From positions 36,772,714 to 36,836,713 of the forward strand of contig NC_083592.1 in assembly GCF_027579695.1 (NCBI RefSeq): DNA of 64,000 nt, written 5' to 3'. Positions 11,174-21,893 of this stretch are shown here, piece after piece. Below the pieces are notes generated by a model, which was not told where the DNA came from, made no database searches, and saw only the letters and a list, made by a program, of their open reading frames with translations. The position numbers were made by a program, and so were the translations under genes. Position 1 is the first letter of the stretch; the number at the start of each line of letters is the position of its first letter. The stretch comes from Neoarius graeffei (taxonomy: Eukaryota; Chordata; Actinopteri; Siluriformes; Ariidae).

Positions 11174-12185
11174 CTAGTACTTTGTATGGCCTCCATGATT
11201 TTTAATGACAGCACCAAGTCTTCTAGGCATGGAATGAACAAGTTGGCGACATTTTGCAACATCAATCTTTTTCCATTCTTCAACAATGACCTCTTTTAGT
11301 GACTGGATGCTGGATGGAGAGCGATGCTCAACTTGTCTCTTCAGAATTCCCCATAGGTGTTCGATTGGGTTCAGATCAGGAGACGTACTTGGCCACTGAA
11401 TCACTTTCACCCTGTTCTTCTTCAGAAATCCAACAGTGGCCTTAGATGTGTGTTTAGTCATGTTGGAAAAGTGCACAACGACCAAGGGCACGGAGTGATG
11501 GTAGCATCTTCTCTTTCAGTATAGAGCAATACATCTGTGAATTCATGATGCCATCAATGAAATGCAGCTCCCCGACACCAGCAGCACTCATGCAGCCCCA
11601 CATAAGGACACTGCCACCACCATGTTTCACTATAGGCACCAGGCATTTTTCTTTGTATTCCTCACCTTTGCGACGCCATACAGTTTTGAAGCCATCAGTT
11701 CCAAAAACATTTATCTTGGTTTCATCACTCCAGAGTATAGAGTCCCAGTAGTCTTCATCTTTGTCAGCATGGGCCCTGGCAAACTCTAGGCGGGCTTTTT
11801 TGTGCCTGGGCTTTAGGAGAGGCTTCTTTCGTGGACGGCATCCATGCATGCCATTCCTCTGCAGTGTACGCTATATTGTGTCATGGGAAATAGTCACCCC
11901 AGTTTGGCTTTCTACTTCTTTAGATAACTGCAGTGAACTTGCATGCCGATTTTCTTCAACCCTTCTCATCAGAAGACGCTCCTGTCAAGGTGTTAACTTC
12001 CGTGGACGACCTAGACGTCTCTGTGAGATGGTTGCAGTTCCATCTTTCTTAAATTTTTGTACCACTTTTGCTACAGTATTCTGACTGATAAGTAAAGCTT
12101 TGCTGATCTTCTTGTAGCCTTCACCTTTGTGGTGTAAGGAAATTATTTTGTTTGGGGAATTCTGAAGAGACAAGTTAAGCATCAC
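11174..12185 (-). pseudogene. Tc1-like transposase, frameshifted
   Basis: Reading leftward, 12185-11985 encodes the N-terminal helix-turn-helix ([18 protein letters not shown]) and a GRPRK hook. A stop follows, then 11849-11454 encodes the catalytic core with ILWSDETK (first Asp), GGGSVLMWG and LFQHD (second Asp). A frameshift right after the second Asp moves the remainder to 11491-11174, where SPDLNPIEHLW carries the catalytic Glu and the C-terminus follows. All three catalytic residues survive, but the protein is split into three frames. The apparent start at 12185 lies in DNA supplied by the inverted arm, so the first ~10 residues are probably not native. Confidence 0.9.
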
Positions 12186-12440
12186 TCTCCATCCAGCATC
12201 CAGTCACTAAAAGAGGTCATTGTTGAAGAATGGAAAAAGACTGATGTTGCAAAATGTCGCCAACTTGTTCATTCCATGCCTAGAAGACTTGGTGCTGTCA
12301 TTAAAAATCATGGAGGCCATACAAAGTACTAGATGTAGTAGTTTTTGTTGTGGGGTGTACTCATTTTTGCACCACCCTAATTTGAGTAAAACTGAAAAAT
12401 GTGTAATCTAAGTTATATTATTAATCTTACTTTCATGTTA

Positions 12441-12805
12441 GCGGCACGGTGGTGTAGTGGTTAGCGCTATCGCCTCACAGGAAGAAGGTCCGGGTTCAAG
12501 CCCCATGGCTAGCGAGGGCCTTTCTGTGCGGAGTTTGCATGTTCTCCCCGTGTCCGCGTGGGTTTCCTCCGGGTGCTCCGGTTTCCCCCACAGTCCAAAG
12601 ACATGCAGGTTAGGTTAACTGGTGACTCTAAATTGACCGTAGGTGTGAATGGTTGTCTGTGTCTATGTGTCAGCCCTGTGATGACCTGGCGACTTGTCCA
12701 GGGTGTACCCCGCCTTTCGCCCGTAGTCAGCTGGGATAGGCTCCAGCTTGCCTGCGACCCTGTAGAACAGGATAAAGCGGCTACAGATAATGAGAATGAG
12801 ATGAG
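12441..12805 (+). repeat. SINE-A inserted in the Tc1 right arm
   Basis: Full-length copy flanked by ACTTTCATGTTA (12429-12440) and ACTTTCACGTTA (12806-12817). The uninterrupted left Tc1 arm carries the same target sequence once. Confidence 0.93.
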
Positions 12806-12937
12806 ACTTTCACGTTATAAGTTAAACAGATGTTATATTAAACTTTGTCTTTTCAACATTTTGGAAATTGTGTTCATTGAGATATTGTTTAAAATGTTAC
12901 TTTTCAAAGGGGGTGTACTCATTTACGCTGAGCACTG

Positions 12938-14421
12938 TATATTTACTCTATGAGGCCACAAAAATGAAACGTAATCCAAAAACGAACAATTTAAAAATCA
13001 CAGAAGTAAAATATACCAAGTGTCTGTACTTTATATTATTCTATTCTTACCTCTTACAGTTTTCGAAACCGAAACCTCCGAACCGAGGCTGACATACACA
13101 CGCTGTCGCCATGACCCAAACTCTTATTTCCTGGAAATGGCCCGGTGCTAGAGCTCAGTGGAACGCACTACCCTCTGTAATAAACATAAACATGTCTGAA
13201 AGCGATTTCTTTCAAATGATAAATCTAATTGTATACACTCACCGGTCATTTTAATTGGAACACGTGTATGCACATGCTCAGTGCGCAACTGTTACTGTAC
13301 ACTCTTACATTCTTACAGCATGATGATGTAGTAATATTGTTACCAAAAAACAAAGAAACAAACAAACAAAGAAACCCGACCGAAAACAATACCTCGGCCC
13401 CTGGTGGACTCTGTCCCTGGTGAGGTAATAAGTAATATTCTACAATAATGAGGTTTTATGCTCTATGTATATCGAACTTTTTTAACTTCTGATAGCTGAA
13501 GAGAGTTGTAAAGTTACTGTAATGTTTTTTACTCACTAGTGTTAAACTTTATTTTCTTTCAGACTAGAACTTGATACGATTTCTAATTCAGTCATTTTGA
13601 CCCTCGACCAAACTTTAAATAGACTGTGTGTGTGTGTTATGAGTGTTCAGAAGAAGCAGCTGTAACTAATCCCTGTTTCCATGGTGATCCAAAAGTGCGG
13701 CTGGGATGCGTGTGCCAAATTCTCCTCTCTATTGGCACTCGAAGTCTTCATGAACTCCTTATCTCTTTCTTCTGTCTTTGTCCATCCTATTTTATCACCT
13801 CTTTGCCTTCGCCCTCTCTCCTCCACAATCTCCATGTTTCTCTGTTTCCGGTTCTCATTCACACACTCCCATCTTTTCCTCTCTTATGTTTTGTGTTTCT
13901 CATTGACTTTCTTGCCGAGCTTCTATTCATAGCTCCCTGTGGCAAGTCACACTCAGGATAAACACTAGGTGGGTCCATATGGAACATGTTCCCATGCTCG
14001 AACCTCCTTTCACCAAGGAAAAGCAGAGCCAACTGAGAGGACTAGGTGAGGGCAGGTGTATGACTCCACACACCATCATGTGCCCCATTTCATCATGTAA
14101 TATGTGGTTCTAGTGTAATTCACACCTGAGGCCCAGCGTCCCCGAACAGGTCAAGCATCACAGTTCCACAGTTTCTACTAGCTGTATTTGTTACTGTGGA
14201 GTTTTTTCTTTCATTGAAAACAATTACAAATTAGATTGTGTTCATATTTTTTATACGTGCTGTTGTACAGTTGCATTCAGGCAGTATAGCTTGTGTGTTT
14301 ATCACATAATTAAGTCACATGAATGTCTCATTTCTCAGCAGAATCTATTGATTATTTATTCTTTTTTTTTTTTTTGCACCTGGAAAAAGTTTGCTCATTT
14401 TCATGTAGTATATCAATAATG
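12938..14421. other. Unassigned, with a CACTCACCGG element end and a pyrimidine-rich stretch
   Basis: At 13234-13262 ACACTCACCGGTCATTTTAATTGGAACAC matches in type the terminus of the element at 52469-53038. 13640-13960 is CT-rich, which opens frames on several strands. No gene recognised. Confidence 0.45.
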
Positions 14422-14713
14422 GGGTGGCACAGTGGTGTGATGGTTAGCACTGTTGCCTCACATCAAGAAGGTTCTGGGTTTAAGCCCAGTGGCTGTCGGG
14501 GGCCTTTCTGTGCGGAGTTTGCATGTTCTCCCCGTGCCTGCATGGGTTTCCTCCGGGTGCTCCGGTTTCCCCCACAGTCCAAAGACATGCAGGTTAGGCT
14601 AATAGACTTAACCCATAACTACATCATCACTTGTTTACCCCAATGCACCTGGGGTCAGCTCTGCTGTATTGCCTTTGTTAAACACTGCGTTGTTCTGCTA
14701 ACTGGTTTTAACC

Positions 14714-15046
14714 ATGCCTAAAGTGAATTGCTGTGTGCCTTACTGTGTCTCCACAACAAACAGAACGCCTAGTTTGAGCTTTTATCAGCTGCCAGTCGAG
14801 AAGAAGAGAAGAAAGAAATGGATAAGTTTAATCCGCAATGAAAACCTTTGTACGGAATCGAAATGGACAAGTGTTTGTAGCTTACATTTCTCTGGTGGGA
14901 AAAAGATGTACTTAAACTGTGACCCAGCAATATTTCCATGGTCTGCGGAACAGCCTTCGGTTATAGATGATTATAACAATCGACACTGTTCATCGTCTGA
15001 AACTAGCGATATTCCAAAGCCTGTAAAACAAAGACGCATTCTTTAG
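14714..15046 (+). CDS. THAP-domain protein fragment, transposon-encoded
   Basis: The 110-residue frame begins MPKVNCCVPYC and contains a complete C2CH THAP zinc finger: Cys6/Cys11, Trp36, and Cys55-x2-His58 in VCSLHF, closing with a PAIFPW box, the variant of the AVPTIF motif. THAP domains are site-specific DNA-binding modules found in P-element, Harbinger-group and host proteins. After the finger comes a Ser/Thr-rich tail and a stop. No transposase catalytic region follows, so this is probably a first exon read through into intron, or a truncated gene. It starts 110 bp inside the left end of the element at 14604-15980, which argues for a transposon origin over a host THAP gene. Confidence 0.72.
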   Translation: MPKVNCCVPYCVSTTNRTPSLSFYQLPVEKKRRKKWISLIRNENLCTESKWTSVCSLHFSGGKKMYLNCDPAIFPWSAEQPSVIDDYNNRHCSSSETSDIPKPVKQRRIL

Positions 15047-15261
15047 CCTTTGCCTCTCAACGTACCGAAGCACTTGGCAACCGAACGAGCCTGTCGGACC
15101 GATAAAACTCCCAAACCACGAAGGGTTCTCTTTCAGGTATGTATAATGTTCAGTGTACCTCACTAGCAGCATTTATTGAAGAAAATGCCTTTATACTGAA
15201 CATGACACGGCAGATCTGCAGGTTTCCAAAGGTTTTTTTTTCTTTGGTAATGTTTCCTGAT

Positions 15262-15620
15262 GGGGCGGCACGGTGGTGTAGTGGTTAGCGCTGTTGCCTC
15301 ACAGCAAGAAGGTCCGGGTTCGAGCCCCGTGGCCGGCGAGGGCCTTTCTGTGCGGAGTTTGCATGTTCTCCCCGTGTCCGCGTGGGTTTCCTCCAGGTGC
15401 TCCGGTTTCCCCCACAGTCCAAAGACATGCAGGTTAGGTTAACTGGTGACTCTAAATTGACCGTAGGTGTGAATGTGAGTGTGAATGGTTGTCTGTGTCT
15501 ATGTGTCAGCCCTGTGATGACCTGGCCTTTCGCCCATAGTCAGCTGGGATAGGCTCCAGCTTGCCTGCGACCCTGTAGAACAGGATAAAGCGGCTAGAGA
15601 TAATGAGATGAGATGAGATG
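15262..15620 (+). repeat. SINE-A nested inside the ISL2EU-like element
   Basis: Starts GGGGCGGCACGG and ends with a (GAGAT)n tail. A short internal deletion removes the CGACTTGTCC segment around 15525. Target duplication is unclear. Confidence 0.88.
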
Positions 15621-15636
15621 AAATTTAGGCTTGAGT

Positions 15637-15897
15637 CTAAGATTGCTTTGTGACCCAATATACGTCCTCAGAAATAAGACATTCTGAGATTTGATGTTGT
15701 TGTTGTACAGTGTGGTAGACTCGGTCTAGGCTCTTACTGTACCTTCTCACCAAGCTTGATTTGGATTCTGATTTTCCTGCTGTAAACCCTCGACATGTTA
15801 TCCACCTCTTTAAATCACCAATTTCATTGTCTTCCACAAGAGAGCATGGCAAAATCAGTCCTCTCACATCGCTCTCACGTAAAATTAATCTGACATC
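15637..15897 (-). CDS. SAP-like domain fragment, transposon-encoded
   Basis: Reading leftward the open frame enters near 15897 with no in-frame ATG and runs to 15637. Its core, NEIGDLKRWITCRGF followed by KSSLVRRYSKSL, fits the SAP pattern: a Leu-containing helix, an RG turn, then K..LV.R. SAP motifs bind DNA and occur at the N-terminus of YqaJ-nuclease proteins encoded by ISL2EU-type elements. The exon start is not visible; a splice acceptor or a non-ATG start would be needed. With the THAP frame it gives a convergent two-gene layout. The domain call rests on motif similarity only. Confidence 0.42.
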   Translation of the reverse strand, partial: DVRLILRESDVRGLILPCSLVEDNEIGDLKRWITCRGFTAGKSESKSSLVRRYSKSLDRVYHTVQQQHQISECLISEDVYWVTKQS

Positions 15898-16224
15898 TGA
15901 TATCGCTCAACTACTGACCCCAGCTATTCGCCATAATGCATTGCGGTAAACAAGTGATGACGTAGTTATGCTTGGGGGCTATTGGTGGCTCTAAATTGAC
16001 CGTAGGTGTGAATGTGAGTGTGAATGGTTGTTTGTCTCTGTGTCAGCCCTGCGATGATCTGGCGACTTGTCCAGGGTGTACCCCGCCTTTCACCCACAGT
16101 GAGCTGGGATAGGCTCCAGCTTGTCCATGACTCTGCACAGGATAAGCGGTTATGGATAATGGATGGATGGATGTCAATAATGCAGATGACTAGCATTACC
16201 TTCACCAACTTTTTTTGTTGCCTC

Positions 16225-16264
16225 TGTTTGTTTGTTTGTTTGTTTGTTTGTTTGTTTGTTTGTT
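16225..16264. repeat. (GTTT)n microsatellite
   Basis: Ten TGTT units. Confidence 0.9.
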
Positions 16265-16560
16265 CTTAATGTAACTCAAAAATAGTAAACAGATTTTTAT
16301 GACATTTTGAGGAAAGGTGGCCCATGGGCCAAGGAACAATTGATTAGATTTTGATGCAAATCCGGATATGTATGTGGATTCAGGATTTTTTTTTTTTTGT
16401 CTGTTCCCAATGTAACTCAAAAAGTAGTGAACGGATTTGGATGAAATTTGGTGTACAGCTTTAGTATCATCCTAGGATCAAGTGATTTGATTTTGATGTT
16501 GATAATATGTGGCTTGGCAGAGGTACCGTATATACTCTACTGAGTGCCCTTCTAGTTTGT
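16265..16560. repeat. Partial internal repeat with AATGTAACTCAAAAA motif
   Basis: AATGTAACTCAAAAA followed by AGTA..AAC.GATTT occurs at about 16268 and again at about 16408. This looks like two copies of a dispersed repeat; the family is not identified. Confidence 0.5.
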
Positions 16561-16684
16561 TTTTTTTACTTACCATCCCCATGTCATTTTCTTCAATCAT
16601 AATTACTACTGTCACAGTAAACAATTATAGTTAATCACTGACTGACTGACTACAAAAAACTGTGAAAAAAACGTGTTATTCTGT

Positions 16685-16686
<2 letters not shown>

Positions 16687-16755
<69 letters not shown>
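16687..16755. repeat. (TG)n microsatellite
   Basis: About 34 uninterrupted TG units. Confidence 0.95.
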
Positions 16756-16756
<1 letters not shown>

Positions 16757-18178
16757 TTGCTCTCTTTCTCATATTTTTGTTTTTATTTCACACAAGTCTT
16801 GTCACCTTTCCAACACATAATAAAAGTCCAAAAAAATTTATGACACCTAAGTAAGCCAAGACAATGTAGGCCAGGAGGCAGACGTTGAGTCACCAAAGTA
16901 GAACTAGATTCTGAAGTGAGTCTAGATGTGGAGTTGAGAATAGAAACAGTAGTTACCTTAGCCCAAGCAGTAATGCTTTCATGATAAACAGGATGTCTAA
17001 TGTTGGACTTGTTAATGTTGGGAGTGAACATGTACCACCCTAACCATCACCATAATGATTCTATTCATTTTCATAAGAGTTCTGACATTGACCTCAAAAA
17101 CTAAATTATAACATTATAAACAAATATACATTACATATCATTTTGTCATACTGCATGACAGGTTACCAGATGGAAGTGGTGCTCTGGCATCCCAACAACC
17201 TGGCTGACTTCTGAATAATGGTGTAAATTAGGGATGTAATCAAATACAAACACATTAATCAGATTGAACAAATAATGTGTTGTAAATAGATACAAATAAA
17301 GATGGGAATAGGAGGTGCACTGACTTTTAGTAAGCTACCAGAAAGGTTTAAAGGCATCTGGTTGAGTTTAGTGGTGTGTATTGGACTGGGAACAAAAAAG
17401 TCATGTGAGTGAAAGGTTTTTACTTTTATACATGCATGAGCGAACGTTCAGATGTGAAGCTGAAATAAAGTTGCTGTTCTTAAGTTACTGCCTGCTGCAG
17501 GTTATGATGGTTTAAATTAGGCAGCTAAATCTGTTAGGAAACATACAAAGCAAGATTAAAAGGCACACATCTCTTTGGTGATATGTGGTTAAGGAACTAT
17601 CAGAGTCAGAATTCACAGACCATGATGACAGTGCTTGCATTTCTACCTCAGGAATTTTTCCAGCGTTTCCAAGGGCATAGTGGTTGGGTTCATATTTAAG
17701 GCTACTCCCACTTTGGGTTTGCATCCAAATCAAGATACAGATATGAATATTTGGAGTAGTAAACAGATACAGATCCTGGGATTGTATTGTAAAACTACTT
17801 TAGTTTGAGTAATGGTATTGTGCAGTCTGACTGGTGTAGACTTGATTATGTAAATGTCCCCAAATCTCCAGATCATAAAATTGTAAAAATGGCCAACAGT
17901 AACCACACGGGTTCAGACTGAGGGCTGCCTTTGTGAGCAATTGTTCAAGCTCAATTAACACTTTGGTAACAGACCTTTGTGGGTTGGATCAGTTTGGAGA
18001 TGTGGCTCTATGCCACAAAAAGCTGGGCATTGTGAGTTAGTTTGAGAGTCACTGAGAGAAAACTGATCTGTACGGACTTAACCTTTCAAACCTTTGATGT
18101 GGCTATGTCAACAACTGGGAATGGTTTTTGCTTGAATCAGCCCACACTAGGTCTTTCTGACCTACTGATCAGCACTTT

Positions 18179-18226
<48 letters not shown>

Positions 18227-18634
18227 TTGGATTGCATTGCATTTGTAATTATTGTCCATTTTGCCCCAGACTCATCAATAGCATTGAGTATAAGCCTGGG
18301 GGGTAGGGGAGGGAGTGCTCGGCAAAACACTTTGGAATAAAGAGAACAGTCAATAGTGCATGGTACCATGCAAAGCCAGCAACAAACACGGCCACGGACC
18401 AACCACAAATTTGGCACTAACTAACAGCAGATATACAGTATACTATACAGTAAACAGCTACTATACAGTAACTTTTTCAAAATAAACAAAAAGCAGAGAT
18501 CTATTTAAACAATTGGATTACCATAAACATTCACAGTTTGAGAAGAATGTTGCATTTTTTTTGCAACTCTAAATAAACTGGAGGCAGATGCTTCAATTGT
18601 TTCAGTGACACTAGCCATGAAAGTGATGAAGAAA
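16756..18634. other. Unassigned sequence with a (GA)n microsatellite
   Basis: Contains a GA run at 18182-18224. Minus-strand frames at 16783-17031 and 17512-17733 lack domains. Otherwise nothing recognised. Confidence 0.45.
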
Positions 18635-18720
18635 TACACTCTCAGAAAATAAAGTACATTATTGAACCTTTAGGGGTACAATGGCTTGTCACTGAGACAG
18701 GACCCTCTAAGGTACTTATC

Positions 18721-19085
18721 TCATCTCATTATCTCTAGCCGCTTTATCCTTCTACAGGGTTGCGGGCAAGCTGGAGCCTATCCCAGCTGACTACGGGCGA
18801 AAGGCGGGGTACACCCTGGACAAGTCGCCAGGTCATCACAGGGCTGACACATAGACACAGACAACCATTCACACTCACACCTACAGTCAATTTAGAGTCA
18901 CCAGTTAACCTAACCTGCATGTCTTTGGACTGTGGGGGAAACCGGAGCAGCCGGAGGAAACCCACGCGGACACGGGGAGAACATGCAAACTCCGCACAGA
19001 AAGGCCCTCGCCGGCCCCGGGGCTCGAACCCAGGACCTTCTTGCTGTGAGGCGACAGCGCTAACCACTACACCACCGTGCCACCC
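18721..19085 (-). repeat. SINE-A, full length
   Basis: Flanked by AGGTACTTATC on both sides (18710-18720; 19086-19096). Confidence 0.92.
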
Positions 19086-19154
19086 AGGTACTTATCTGTA
19101 CCCTTTAAATACTGCTAGGGAACATATACCATATGTACTTTTTTGGCCCTAAAA

Positions 19155-19800
19155 AGTCAAGTCAAGTTTATTTTTATAGCGCTTTTAACAATAGACATTG
19201 TCGCAAAGCAGCTTTACAGAATTTGAATGACTATCCCCAATGAGCAAGCCTGTGGCGATGGTGGCAAGGAAAAACTCCCTCAGACGACATGAGGAAGAAA
19301 CCTCGAGAGGAACCAGACTCAAAAGGGAACCCATCCTCATTTGGGTGATAACAGACAATGTGATTATAACAGTTTTAACATGAAGTCAGTTTCATTGATG
19401 TTATAACACTTCATTGATGGAAACTTGAGTGCAAAACTGTTCATGACAACTGCAGTCCTAAAGTTAGCAAGTCAACTGTAGTCCTCAGCCATAATAGCAT
19501 TACTGTAAGCATCCAGAGCGTCTTCCAAGTGTGACTTTCGACTGTCCATATGGGCCGTCTTCCACAGGAGCGATGTGATGAGACTCCATCCAGATATAGG
19601 ACATCAGGATGGATCAGGCAGGTCCAAGGAGCAGAAGCAGTCAGCATCTCGATCTCAGGATTGACATGTAACTCAGAACTTAGAGGGACAGACAGGGGCA
19701 GGGAGGGGGGAATTGTGAATTTGAAAAGATGCCTAAAGTCAATAGCACAATTACATCTGACTCTCTGAAGCTGTTCATTGGTCAATGGCATTATGAAATG
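19155..19800 (-). repeat. L2-type LINE, 3' end only
   Basis: The segment starts GTCAAGTCAAGTTTATTT, the reverse complement of a LINE 3' end with a TTGAC-repeat tail. It runs with good similarity to 23011-23560 of the larger L2 copy. It is 5'-truncated, as is usual for LINEs. Frames across it at 19441-19791 are not genes. Confidence 0.8.
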
Positions 19801-20448
19801 TGTATGGATGGCATTATTCTTAGAGTCTTAATGAGCAGTGCATTTTTAAGCATGGTCAAGAACACACAGTTACCTTGAGGTCCAATAATGAGCCCTAGGG
19901 GGTACATTAGTGTAGATTGTACCTTGGGGGACAGAATTGGACTCCTACTGTACCCCTATTTCTGACAGTGTATGAGAGAGCGTTCTTGACCATGGCATGG
20001 TTGTTGGTGCTAAATGAGCTGGTTTGAGTATTGCAGAAATTGCTGATCTCCTGGGAATTTCACATACGTACAACAGTCTCTAGAGTGACACAGAATGGTG
20101 CGAAAAACAAAAAAACATCCTGTGAGCAGAGCAGAGGCACGGGCGCAGATAGAGGGGGGGACGGGGGGGATTCGTCCCACCCAGATTTAAATTCACCTCG
20201 TTCGGTCCCCCCCACTTATAGGGAGGAAAAAACGTCTATGCTGTCTTTCTTTGCATAAGGCAAACCTCATGGAAAAATCAAAAGACTAATTACCATTCGG
20301 TTTATTGAGGTGCACAGCAGTACATACATAGTTGCAACTGCACAGACTGCACAGGTTGCGAGCTCGAGCTTGGTTACTATGGTTACCCACAACAAGTTTG
20401 ACAGGCATATCGGGGACAGCTCCTCCTAGTTCAGGACCCCAACACGGC

Positions 20449-20511
20449 ATGATGAAGGGTGCCAAAAGGCAGAAAACGATTGCATCGTTTTTTCAAAAAA
20501 AAAAAAAGACT
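20449..20511 (+). CDS. Exon-1 remnant of a hAT transposase
   Basis: From the ATG the frame reads MMKGAKRQKTIASFFQKKKK and ends at a consensus donor (ACT|GTAAGT) at 20512. A short KRQKTI.SFF. leader is typical of the N-terminus of hAT transposases that carry a TTF-type zinc finger in the next exon. No such finger or hATC region was found downstream within the element, so this is a retained leader exon of a deleted copy. The poly-A run coding for the Lys tail may be variable in length. Confidence 0.5.
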
Positions 20512-21035
20512 GTAAGTAAACTGTGCCTTACTTTATCATATCACCTTGCAATTTTTTGATAGTCTGTTCAAAGTAATGTCGTAGTGAAAATAAAATCGTA
20601 CGGCGTAGAGATGCCTTTCTGGTAGCCTCCTTCTTTCGGTGGTAGCCTGTAGATACAGTGCTCAGAAGGCAGTTTTAATGTTTAATCTGGCGTTCCCTGC
20701 CATAATTTCAGCGAGCATATTGTTTCATAAGGAAACTTTGCGAAGAGTTGTTGACTGACTGCCGCTCACGCAACACACAGGCATAGTTAGAAAGTCAGGA
20801 TGCACTGGTTTACACTTTACACACACACACACACACACACGTAGCCCAGCCTCTCGCTATGTTTAACAGTTGGAACTTAGCGGTTTTAAAACTAGTTTTG
20901 CAGTTTTGCAATTTCTGTGCGTGATGATAATGTGTAAACTTTGGATTTCCATAGGCTATGTTAAAATGTTATCATTGTCCTGGCCTGCAGGTAGTTCCTG
21001 GTGATGGCAGTGAGGGAGGTGAAATAACATGTATA

Positions 21036-21562
21036 CACACTACCGTTCAAAAGTTCGGGGCCACCCAGACAATTTTGTGTTTTCCATGAAAAGTCACACT
21101 TTTATTTACCACCATAAGTTGTAAAATGAATAGAAAATATAGTCAAGACATTTTTCTGGCCATTTTGAGCATTTAATCGACCCCACAAATGTGATGCTCC
21201 AGAAACTCAATCTGCTCAAAGGAAGGTCAGTTTTATAGCTTCTCTAAAGAGCTAAACTGTTTTCAGCTGTGCTAACATGATTGTACAAGGGTTTTCTAAT
21301 CATCCATTAGCCTTCTGAGGCAATGAGCAAACGCATTGTACCATTAGAACACTGGAGTGATAGTTGCTGGAAATGGGCCTCTATACACCTATGGAGATAT
21401 TGCACCAAAAACCAGACATTTGCAGCTAGAATAGTCATTTACCGCATTAGCAATGTATAGAGTGTATTTCTGATTAGTTTAAAGTGATTTTCATTGAAAA
21501 GAACAGTCCTTTTCTTTCAAAAATAAGGACATTTCAAAGTGACCCCAAACTTTTGAACGGTA

Positions 21563-21566
<4 letters not shown>
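21036..21566. mobile_element. Tc1/mariner-type MITE
   Basis: Inverted ends CACTACCGTTCAAAAGTT (from 21038) and AACTTTTGAACGGTAGTG (to about 21565), with TA at 21034-21035. About 530 bp with no coding capacity. It lies inside the hAT element. Confidence 0.88.

Positions 21567-21652
<86 letters not shown>
21564..21652. repeat. (GT)n(AT)n compound microsatellite
   Basis: GT units followed by about 34 AT units, grown directly from the TGTG end of the MITE. Confidence 0.95.
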
Positions 21653-21657
<5 letters not shown>

Positions 21658-21893
21658 AAATGGAATCATTTGCTGACAGCTCAGTCCCCCCCAGTTCAAA
21701 AATCCTATCTGCGCCCCTGAGCAGAGGACCTGCAGTCTGAAACATCTCGTTGATGAGAGAGATCAGAGGAGAATGACCAAATTGGTCTGAGCTGACAAGA
21801 AGTATAGTAACTCAAATAAGCACTCTTTACAACCATGGTGAGCAGAAGAGCATCTCAGAATGCATAACACATCAGACCTTGAGGTGGATGGGC

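Larger units (their letters stand above)
10942..12937 (-). mobile_element. Rearranged Tc1-like transposon with very long inverted arms
   Basis: The ends are CAGTGCTCAGCG (10942) and CGCTGAGCACTG (12937), flanked by TA at 10940-10941 and 12938-12939. The right arm is an inverted copy of the left arm out to about 11353, so the last ~60 codons of the transposase appear twice in opposite orientation (near 11095-11286 and 12220-12411). A SINE-A sits in the right arm at 12441-12805. Confidence 0.9.
14604..15980. mobile_element. ISL2EU-like (PIF/Harbinger group) non-autonomous transposon
   Basis: The two ends pair as ~45-bp inverted repeats, best in CATAACTAC.TCATCACTTG (14614-) and its complement (to 15970). 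The insertion duplicated AT (14602-14603 and 15981-15982) in the host SINE. Inside are a THAP-domain frame on the plus strand near the left end and a SAP-like frame on the minus strand near the right end. ISL2EU elements are known for 2-bp target duplications, a THAP-bearing transposase and a second YqaJ-nuclease gene. The catalytic parts of both are missing here. A SINE-A lies between them. Confidence 0.65.
14422..16173 (+). repeat. SINE-A split by a DNA transposon
   Basis: The SINE head lies at 14422-14603 and the remaining body and (GGAT)n tail at 15981-16173. TCAATAATG flanks the outer ends (14413-14421 and 16174-16182), so both halves are one insertion. Joining the halves at the AT repeat restores the normal SINE order. 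Confidence 0.9.
18635..19972. mobile_element. MITE with CACTCTCAGAAA / TTTCTGACAGTG ends, twice invaded
   Basis: The ends pair as TACACTCTCAGAAA and TTTCTGACAGTGTA, with internal GTACC/GGTAC-rich sequence typical of a common fish MITE. Removing a SINE-A (18721-19085) and an L2 tail (19155-19800) leaves a short element. Confidence 0.68.
20138..21719 (+). mobile_element. hAT transposon, internally deleted
   Basis: The 8-bp target duplication AGCAGAGG at 20130-20137 and 21720-21727 is exact. The ends pair as CACGGGCGCAGATAG and CTATCTGCGCCCCTG, a hAT-type terminus (CAGGG-like). The element keeps a short first exon (20449-20511) but no transposase core, and hosts a Tc1 MITE and a microsatellite. 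Confidence 0.85.

Noticed and set aside
18169..18417. Ser-Leu repeat frame and similar low-complexity frames (21484-21745, 37641-37934, 35952-36170)
   Set aside because: They are translations of GA, AT, CT or CAA/CTT microsatellites.
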